In this document: one piece after another, positions 58,617 through 64,000 of the stretch
How positions within the stretch are numbered: the stretch's first letter is position 1
How the letters are laid out: every line of letters starts with the position of its first letter
Assembly: GCA_016871175.1 (NCBI GenBank)
Contig: VFZL01000022.1
Span: 1 to 64,000, forward strand
Length of the DNA stretch: 64,000 bases
Direction: 5' to 3'
DNA from: Acidimicrobiia bacterium
GTDB lineage: Bacteria > Acidobacteriota > Vicinamibacteria > Vicinamibacterales > CAVVIG01
The notes under the pieces: model-generated
Told to the model about the DNA's origin: nothing
Database searches by the model: none
What the model saw: only the letters and a program-made list of their open reading frames with translations
Made by a program: the position numbers and the translations under genes

Positions 58617-59393
58617 TCAACGGAAGCGATCCTCGAGCCACGCAACGCCGAAGTCGATCAGCTGTGGCCCATCGAGCAGGGTCGCCGGCGCCTGACCGAC
58701 CGGACCTACCGTACCGCGCCCTGATGCCAGAAAGGCGCGCGCGATCTGCGCGAAGCAATCCTGCGGAAGCCGATCGTTCACCGGCTCCGACGTATCGAAC
58801 TCTTCGAAGGTGATCCACTGGGGGCCATCGGGTCCCGGCATCAGACGCCGGTACGTGACGATCCGCTTGTCCGGAATGCGCGCACGGTGCTCCGCGTGGT
58901 GAAGCAAGGTGATGGTGTCGAGAGGGGCCCCGAGTATCAGCACGTTCCCGTTGACCTCGATCACCCGCGCGAACGGAGTGCCCTCACCGTATCCGTAGCG
59001 GAACGGATGGTCCTTGACAATCCACTGGGCCCGAGGGCCCAGCGCGACGACCCCAGCGTCGGGATGATCGCTCCTGAGGGCACCGGGCCAGACACGCAGG
59101 GCTTCGTGGAGAACGCCGTGATCGCGCGCGGCGTGCGCGAGGCGCTTGTCGAACACGGGAACCTCGGGATCGCCGTCCTCGAAGTGCGGCTCGAAGTCTA
59201 CATACGCGGTCAGTGTGCCGGTCGGACCGACCGCATCGAGCAGCGCATGGACGATCGTGTTGACGCCACCCACGACAGGTCCGATTGCCCGCAAGCTGGC
59301 ATGCACCATGACGACGTCGCCAGGCGTGACGCCAATCTGCCGGAGCTGCGTGGTGAGGGTCGAGCGCGTGGCGTAAACGGTCTTTGTGATCAT
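58617..59393 (-). CDS. AAC(3)-family N-acetyltransferase
   Basis: A 258-aa protein of the aminoglycoside 3-N-acetyltransferase family. Conserved blocks include DVVMVHASLRAIGPVVGG, LTAYVDFEPHFEDG, LRSDHPDAGVVALGPRA, and NVLILGAPLDTITLLHHAEH. Many family members act on other amines and are chromosomal, so resistance is not implied. The ATG at 59393 is chosen; an earlier frame start at 59489 overlaps pyrF. It follows pyrF on the same strand, 71 bp later, and may be on the pyr transcript by read-through. Confidence 0.85.
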   Translation of the reverse strand: MITKTVYATRSTLTTQLRQIGVTPGDVVMVHASLRAIGPVVGGVNTIVHALLDAVGPTGTLTAYVDFEPHFEDGDPEVPVFDKRLAHAARDHGVLHEALRVWPGALRSDHPDAGVVALGPRAQWIVKDHPFRYGYGEGTPFARVIEVNGNVLILGAPLDTITLLHHAEHRARIPDKRIVTYRRLMPGPDGPQWITFEEFDTSEPVNDRLPQDCFAQIARAFLASGRGTVGPVGQAPATLLDGPQLIDFGVAWLEDRFR

Positions 59394-59464
59394 CTGGTCC
59401 ACGCGCCCCATCGTGGCATATGGGCGGCCGTTGGGCGTCCTCACGGCGCCGACGCAGATGCGCG

Positions 59465-60190
59465 TCACTGCGCGAGCACAGCCTGACACTCACGATCGAT
59501 CCGCTCCGCGGCCGCGCGCGGATTGGCATCGCCGATGATCGGGCGGCCCACGACCAGATAGCTCGCGCCCGCCGACAGTGCCTGGCCGGCAGGCAGCGTT
59601 CGCTTCTGATCGCCCTTCTGGTCGCCCGCGCTGCGGATGCCGGGCGTGACGATCGCGAAGTCGGGTCCGCACGTCCCTCGAATGAGAGCGATCTCGTGAG
59701 GAGAGGCGACCACTCCGTCGAGGCCCGCCTTTTGGGCGAGGGCTGCGAGACGTTGCACCTGGTCCGCGATCGCAGACGTCACACCGACGTCAGCGAGTGC
59801 AGGTTGGTCGAAGCTCGTGAGCACCGTGACGGCGATGACCAGCGGCGCGGCCGTCGGCGCCTTGTGCGCCTCTTCCAGCGCAGCCGCCTTGGCGGCACGC
59901 ATCATGTCCAGGCCGCCAGACGCGTGCACGTTGACCATCCAGACGCCGAGACGGGTCGCCGCAGCGACCGCTCCTGCCACCGTGTTCGGAATGTCGTGAA
60001 ACTTGAGGTCGAGAAACAGGCGATCGCCCCGCTCAACCATTTGTCGGACCAAGGTCGGGCCGCGACTGGTGAACAGGCGGCTCCCGATCTTGTAGCCGCC
60101 GACGACACCGCGCAGACCATCGGCTAAGGCGAGCGCGTCTTCGACGGTGTCAACGTCGAGTGCCACGAGGACGGGACTGGGGGCCATCAT
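59465..60190 (-). CDS. pyrF: orotidine 5'-phosphate decarboxylase
   Basis: Last step of UMP synthesis, decarboxylating OMP. The 241-aa TIM-barrel protein has the catalytic FLDLKFHDIPNT motif (Lys and Asp tetrad, about residues 78-90), an N-terminal VALDVDTVEDAL and a phosphate-binding YLVVGRPI near the C-terminus. The ATG overlaps the pyrD stop (ATGA). Last pyr gene of the leftward half of the split pyrimidine cluster. Confidence 0.95.
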   Translation of the reverse strand: MMAPSPVLVALDVDTVEDALALADGLRGVVGGYKIGSRLFTSRGPTLVRQMVERGDRLFLDLKFHDIPNTVAGAVAAATRLGVWMVNVHASGGLDMMRAAKAAALEEAHKAPTAAPLVIAVTVLTSFDQPALADVGVTSAIADQVQRLAALAQKAGLDGVVASPHEIALIRGTCGPDFAIVTPGIRSAGDQKGDQKRTLPAGQALSAGASYLVVGRPIIGDANPRAAAERIDRECQAVLAQ

Positions 60191-61140
60191 TTCGCGTGCT
60201 GCACTTCATCCGCGTGCATCCGTGCGGTACCTACCAGGTCGGCCACGCGAGCGATGCGATGCCGGGTCAGGTACTCGGTGACGCCGTCGGTGAGCTTGGA
60301 CCAGATCAGCGGATCCACGAAATTCGCGGTGCCGATTTGTACCGCTGTGGACCCTGCGATGATGAACTCCAAGACGTCGTGAGCATCGCTGATGCCGCCC
60401 ATGCCGATCACGGGAATCTTCACCGCCTGCTGACACTCGTAGACCATGCGCACGGCAATCGGCCGGATCGCGGGTCCACTCAGGCCTCCCATGCCGTTCG
60501 AGATCTTCGGTCGGCGTGTCTCGACGTCTAGCGCCAGCGCGAGGAACGTGTTCACCAGCGAGACGGCATCGGCACCCGCCTCCTCTGATGCCCGCGCGAA
60601 CGACGCGACATCGGTCACGTTGGGCGTGAGCTTGGGGACGAGCGGGAGGTGGGTCGCCTTTCGAACGGCCGAGACCACGTCGTGCGTGCCGATGAGGCTG
60701 CAGCCGAATTGGATGCCGCCTTCTTTGATGTTCGGGCACGAGATGTTGAGCTCGATGCCGTGCACCCCCTCTGCGTCGGATACGATCCGCGATACCTCGG
60801 CGTACTCGTCGATGGTCGTGCCGCACACATTGACGATGACGGTGGCGCCACGGTCGCGCAACTCCGGCAATTGTTCGGCGACGAACCGCTTCGCGCCGAT
60901 GCCCTGCAGGCCGATGGCATTGATCATTCCCGCGGGTGTCTCGACGACGCGCGGCGCCGGATGGCCCTCGCGCTCAGACAAGAAGAGCCCTTTCGACACG
61001 ACGGCACCCAGCGTCGACAAATCCACGACATCCGCGTACTCGACGCCGTAGCCGAAGCATCCGCTGGCCGCCATGAAGGGGTTCTTCAGCGTCAGCGAAC
61101 CGACGCGGACCGACAGGTCGGGCGCGAGAGTCGGCATCAT
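60187..61140 (-). CDS. pyrD: dihydroorotate dehydrogenase, class 1B catalytic subunit
   Basis: Oxidises dihydroorotate to orotate, using FMN and passing electrons to PyrK and NAD+. The 317-aa protein has the NPFMAASGCFGYG FMN/substrate segment. The ISCPNIKEGGIQFG region carries the catalytic Cys of class 1 enzymes, and IGMGGISDAHD is the phosphate-binding end. Adjacent pyrK, coupled by ATGA overlap, marks it as class 1B rather than quinone-linked class 2. ATG at 61140 or 61137. Confidence 0.95.
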   Translation of the reverse strand: MMPTLAPDLSVRVGSLTLKNPFMAASGCFGYGVEYADVVDLSTLGAVVSKGLFLSEREGHPAPRVVETPAGMINAIGLQGIGAKRFVAEQLPELRDRGATVIVNVCGTTIDEYAEVSRIVSDAEGVHGIELNISCPNIKEGGIQFGCSLIGTHDVVSAVRKATHLPLVPKLTPNVTDVASFARASEEAGADAVSLVNTFLALALDVETRRPKISNGMGGLSGPAIRPIAVRMVYECQQAVKIPVIGMGGISDAHDVLEFIIAGSTAVQIGTANFVDPLIWSKLTDGVTEYLTRHRIARVADLVGTARMHADEVQHAK

Positions 61141-61958
61141 GGGTGCCCGTCCCACGCGATGCGGTCTCCAGCCATTACCGGACCACCGATGCACGAGCGG
61201 ACGTGGTGCGGACGGCCGTCGGCGCCGATCATCGGCACCACGCAGCTATAGCAGCCGCCGAGGCCGCAGCCCATGATGCGCTCGACGGACACCTCGCACG
61301 GCGTCCGGTGCTTCAACGCAACTTTGGCGGTGGCCTCGAGCATCCCCTCCGGTCCGCACGCGTACACCATGGTCTGAGCGCCGGCCGGTCGAGCCCCAAG
61401 GGCGCGGTCGAACGGGGTCACGACGCGGCCCCGTTCGCCGCGGCTCCCGTCCTCAGTCGAGAGCACGAGCCGGACGCCGAGCTGCTCGAAGAAGTCCAGG
61501 TAGAAGAGCTCTGCGGCGCCGCGTGCGCCATAGAACAACGTGACATCCACGCCGCGCGCCCGAAGGTCTTGCGCGAGGACCGCGAACGGCGCCAAGCCGA
61601 CGCCACCCGCGACGAGCCACGCGTCGACCGGCGGGCTCACGTGCGTGAACGAGGTGCCGAGCGGTCCGAGGATCGACACGAGTTGTCCCGGTCGGGCCTG
61701 GAAGAGCAGATTCGTCGACACCCCCGCGCGCTTGTTGAGGATCGAGAAGCCCGTGGCCGTCCCCGACGAATCGCGGAAGACCTCGAAGACGGAGAACGGC
61801 CGGCGTAAGAGCGGATCGTGACCCTCTCGGGCCTTGATCATCACGAACTGCCCGGCCGCTGTCGTTGCAGCAATGGCCGGCGCCGCGAACGCGAGGACGT
61901 TGTAGTGAGGGGAGAGGGGCGTGTTGGCCGTGACTTGCGCGACCAGATCGACGGGCAC
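61137..61958 (-). CDS. pyrK: dihydroorotate dehydrogenase electron-transfer subunit
   Basis: FAD- and 2Fe-2S-containing subunit that links PyrD to NAD+. The 273-aa protein has a FAD-binding beta-barrel (about 1-110, with [13 protein letters not shown]), an NAD-binding fold ([16 protein letters not shown]) and C-terminal cluster cysteines in CGLGGCYSC and RSCIGG. The GTG at 61958 gives the family start ([14 protein letters not shown]). The frame upstream to 62393 reads across the shared promoter and pyrR. First gene of the leftward pyr half. Confidence 0.93.
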   Translation of the reverse strand: MPVDLVAQVTANTPLSPHYNVLAFAAPAIAATTAAGQFVMIKAREGHDPLLRRPFSVFEVFRDSSGTATGFSILNKRAGVSTNLLFQARPGQLVSILGPLGTSFTHVSPPVDAWLVAGGVGLAPFAVLAQDLRARGVDVTLFYGARGAAELFYLDFFEQLGVRLVLSTEDGSRGERGRVVTPFDRALGARPAGAQTMVYACGPEGMLEATAKVALKHRTPCEVSVERIMGCGLGGCYSCVVPMIGADGRPHHVRSCIGGPVMAGDRIAWDGHP

Positions 61959-62008
61959 GGAGCCAGTATATCGAAGATCGATTTTGGATTTCAGGCTATA
62001 CTGCGACA

Positions 62009-62021
62009 GCTCTTTAAGAGC
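62009..62021. promoter_or_regulatory. small palindrome in the divergent pyrK/pyrR promoter region
   Basis: GCTCTT-T-AAGAGC is a perfect short inverted repeat between the two pyr transcripts, just after a TATACT -10-like box (61997-62002) for pyrR. It could be a repressor site or part of a PyrR-related RNA structure. The 207-bp gap otherwise shows no clear attenuator. Confidence 0.4.
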
Positions 62022-62165
62022 GCTCCAGCGAGAGCGCGAAGAGGTGCTCATGCCGGCATCGTCCGTTCGCCTTCGCTCACGTCCTTCCTGTCCGTTTTCG
62101 AGTCCCACATTGCGGTGCTCGTCTTGGCGCGGCGTCGCACTCGCGTGGCCGTTGGAGGGTTCGCC

Positions 62166-62696
62166 ATGGCCGTGGTGATGGACGCCGACCGCATGAGCCG
62201 CACGCTCACGCGGATTGCGCACGAGATTCTCGAGCGCAACCGCGGACTCGACGAGCTCGCCCTCGTCGGTATCCGCAGGCGCGGCGTCCCCCTGGCGAAG
62301 CGGATCGCCCAGGCGATTCGCGAGATCAACGGCCACGAGGTCCCCACCGGGACGCTCGACATCACGCTGTACCGCGATGACCTGATGCGTCACGCCGTCG
62401 GCTCACAGCCGGTGATTCGCCGAACCGAGATCCCCTTCTCGATTGACGACAAGCGGATCCTTCTCGTGGACGACGTGTTGTATACAGGGCGAACGATTCG
62501 CGCGGCACTCGATGCCCTCATCGAGTTCGGGCGTCCCAAGTCTATCCAGCTCATCGTCCTCGTGGATCGCGGCCATCGCGAACTGCCGATCAAGGCCGAT
62601 TACGTCGGCAAGAATCTCCCGACCTCCTCAAACCAAAGCGTCCAAGTGCACCTCATGGAAGTCGATGGTCGAGACGAAGTGGAGATCGAGGGATGA
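62166..62696 (+). CDS. pyrR: bifunctional PyrR: pyr operon regulator and uracil phosphoribosyltransferase
   Basis: RNA-binding regulator that senses UMP and can also make UMP from uracil. The 176-aa protein has the PRPP-binding motif [17 protein letters not shown] (about residues 95-111), [12 protein letters not shown] and [15 protein letters not shown] precedes the ATG at 62166 by six bases, deciding the start over the long frame from 61818. Its stop overlaps pyrB (ATGA). It probably controls this cluster by attenuation, though no canonical PyrR binding loop was seen. Confidence 0.95.
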   Translation: MAVVMDADRMSRTLTRIAHEILERNRGLDELALVGIRRRGVPLAKRIAQAIREINGHEVPTGTLDITLYRDDLMRHAVGSQPVIRRTEIPFSIDDKRILLVDDVLYTGRTIRAALDALIEFGRPKSIQLIVLVDRGHRELPIKADYVGKNLPTSSNQSVQVHLMEVDGRDEVEIEG

Positions 62697-63616
62697 AGAA
62701 GGACCTCCTCAGCATCGACGATCTCACCCGTGACGAAATCTACACGGTGCTCGACACGGCTGACGCGATGCGGGAAATCGGCGAGCGGCCCATCAAGAAG
62801 GTCCCGACGCTGCGCGGCAAGACGGTCGTGAACCTCTTCTACGAGCCGAGCACGCGGACACGGACGTCGTTCGAGATCGCCGAGAAGCGATTGAGCGCGG
62901 ACACGCTCAATATCGCGGTCGCCGCCTCGAGCGTCAGCAAGGGCGAGACCCTGGCCGACACGGCGCTGAACATCGAGGCGATGGCTCCGGACATGATCGT
63001 CCTCCGTCACGCTTCGTCGGGCGCGGGGCACTTGCTTGGGCGCATCTGCAAGTCCCGTATCATCAACGCCGGCGACGGTATGCACGAGCATCCGACCCAA
63101 GCACTGCTCGATGCGTTCACGATTCGACGCCACAAGGGCGGCATCGAACGCCTCAAGGTCGCCATCGTCGGCGACCTGCTGCACAGTCGCGTGCTGCGGT
63201 CTAACGTCTTGCTGCTGACGAAGCTCGGCGCCGACGTGTGGGTCTGCGGACCACCGACGCTGGTGCCTGCTGGCATCGAGCGCCTGGGCGTTCGCGTGAG
63301 CTTCAAGCTGAATGAGGCCGTGGCCGATGCCGATGTGATCATGATGCTCCGCATCCAGCAGGAACGGATGCAGGGCGGGTTCTTCCCGTCGCTCCGCGAG
63401 TACTTCAATGTGTTCGGACTGACACGCGAGCGTGTGGGCCGCGCGAGACCCGACGTGATCATCATGCATCCCGGTCCGATGAACCGTGGCGTCGAGATCG
63501 CGTCCGAGGTGGCGGACGGTCCGTACTCGGTGATTCTCGAACAGGTGGCCAATGGTGTGTCGGTTCGGATGGCGGTGCTGTACTTACTGGCTGGCGGCGT
63601 AGAGGAGATGGACTAG
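62693..63616 (+). CDS. pyrB: aspartate carbamoyltransferase catalytic subunit
   Basis: Condenses carbamoyl phosphate with aspartate, the committed step of pyrimidine synthesis. The 307-aa protein has the carbamoyl-phosphate motif [13 protein letters not shown] (about residues 44-56), the [12 protein letters not shown] aspartate-domain motif and [12 protein letters not shown] near the C-terminus. There is no pyrI next door, so it is the unregulated type often paired with PyrC. Between pyrR and pyrC. Confidence 0.97.
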   Translation: MKKDLLSIDDLTRDEIYTVLDTADAMREIGERPIKKVPTLRGKTVVNLFYEPSTRTRTSFEIAEKRLSADTLNIAVAASSVSKGETLADTALNIEAMAPDMIVLRHASSGAGHLLGRICKSRIINAGDGMHEHPTQALLDAFTIRRHKGGIERLKVAIVGDLLHSRVLRSNVLLLTKLGADVWVCGPPTLVPAGIERLGVRVSFKLNEAVADADVIMMLRIQQERMQGGFFPSLREYFNVFGLTRERVGRARPDVIIMHPGPMNRGVEIASEVADGPYSVILEQVANGVSVRMAVLYLLAGGVEEMD

Positions 63617-63618
63617 TC

Positions 63619-64000
63619 ATGGCGGGCCGAGAGAAGCGGTTGCTCAAGGGCGGACGAGTCATCGATCCCGTCAACGGTCGAGACGGGGTCTTCGACGTGT
63701 TGATCGACGCTGGCACCATCGCCGCCGTCGAGCCGTCGATTACCGCGAACGGCGACATCGAGGTCGTCTCGATTCCGGCGGGTTTCGTCGTGTGTCCGGG
63801 CCTCATCGACATGCACGTGCACTTGCGCGAGCCGGGCCAGGAGCACAAAGAGACCGTAGCGACCGGCGTCGCCGCGGCGGTCGCGGGTGGCTTCACGGCC
63901 GTGGCGTGTATGCCCAATACGTCGCCGGTGAACGACAACGCCGGCGTGACCAGCTACATCCTGCGCAAGGCGGCCGAGGCGAACCTGGCGCGGGTGTATC
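63619..64000 (+). CDS. pyrC: dihydroorotase, 5' part (runs off the window)
   Basis: The first 127 codons of a class I dihydroorotase/amidohydrolase. It has the metal-binding D-x-H-x-H in [14 protein letters not shown], followed by the usual [15 protein letters not shown] segment. The ATG is two bases after the pyrB stop. The gene continues beyond base 64000. In many bacteria PyrB and an active or inactive PyrC form a complex; activity cannot be judged from this half. Confidence 0.95.
   Translation, partial: MAGREKRLLKGGRVIDPVNGRDGVFDVLIDAGTIAAVEPSITANGDIEVVSIPAGFVVCPGLIDMHVHLREPGQEHKETVATGVAAAVAGGFTAVACMPNTSPVNDNAGVTSYILRKAAEANLARVY

Noticed and set aside
58617..59393. Aminoglycoside resistance gene
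   Set aside because: Family membership alone does not show resistance. The gene is chromosomal beside pyrF with no mobile context, so it is listed only as an AAC(3)-family acetyltransferase.
61959..62393. N-terminal extension of PyrK
   Set aside because: It crosses the shared pyr promoter region and the pyrR start in antisense. The family start is at 61958.

Overview
The window is 64 kb of GC-rich, gene-dense chromosomal DNA from a Gram-negative-type bacterium. It encodes an outer-membrane barrel, a Pal-like lipoprotein, RseP, undecaprenyl-PP synthase and a futalosine-route menaquinone pathway. The mix fits an Acidobacteriota genome, perhaps Vicinamibacteria-like: PQQ dehydrogenase paired with secreted c-type cytochromes and carboxypeptidase-regulatory-domain proteins, Gld-type ABC operon, futalosine genes, and no phage or plasmid backbone. 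That placement is inference from gene content; no rRNA or other taxonomic marker is present.

Layout. 1-0.5 kb: broken IS3 and IS1595 transposase remnants. 0.6-11.7 kb (minus strand): a TPR protein, a c'-type cytochrome, a G8-domain secreted protein, then a six-gene cluster whose order matches mxaL-K-C-A-S-R of methanol oxidisers (vWA, small membrane protein, vWA, MxaA-like, DUF58, MoxR ATPase). 11.8-16.6 kb (plus, divergent): a diheme cytochrome c, a PQQ alcohol dehydrogenase carrying the Asp-x-Asp signature linked to lanthanide use, and a secreted heme-motif/beta-propeller protein. Together these look like a periplasmic alcohol-oxidation module with its own maturation machinery. 17-19 kb: a repeat-rich exported protein with a frameshifted peptidoglycan-binding tail. 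19-23 kb: the classical uppS-cdsA-dxr-rseP envelope/isoprenoid operon, then a small exported protein running into a rhomboid remnant.

24-35 kb: mntH-uspA with a perfect operator-like palindrome, an RlpA-like protein, DUF72, queE-queC, and a tightly overlapping Gld-type ABC operon (ATPase, permease, GldG, DUF4340) ending in a PBP4-like carboxypeptidase. 35-45 kb: peroxiredoxin, an ArsR/P1B-ATPase metal-resistance unit, CorC-like protein, a REC-PilZ protein, a LysW-LarE pair, a large membrane glycosyltransferase-like protein and, antisense to its 3' end, a small gene resembling a mersacidin/lichenicidin-family lanthipeptide precursor with a Ser/Lys/Gly/Cys core. 45-56 kb: methyltransferase, Pal, outer-membrane protein, YbaN, two LiaF-like proteins with a LytS/LytTR two-component system, a Tat-exported ThDP enzyme and a metallo-beta-lactamase-fold hydrolase. 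55.6-58.6 kb: cytochrome c, mqnB, mqnD and a GNAT enzyme. 58.6-64 kb: AAC(3)-like acetyltransferase and a split pyrimidine regulon: pyrK-pyrD-pyrF leftwards and pyrR-pyrB-pyrC rightwards from one shared promoter region.

The most interesting items are the mxa-like maturation cluster beside a DxD-type PQQ dehydrogenase, the orphan lanthipeptide-like precursor, and the LysW-like amino-carrier protein translationally coupled to LarE. No tRNA, rRNA or CRISPR array was recognised.
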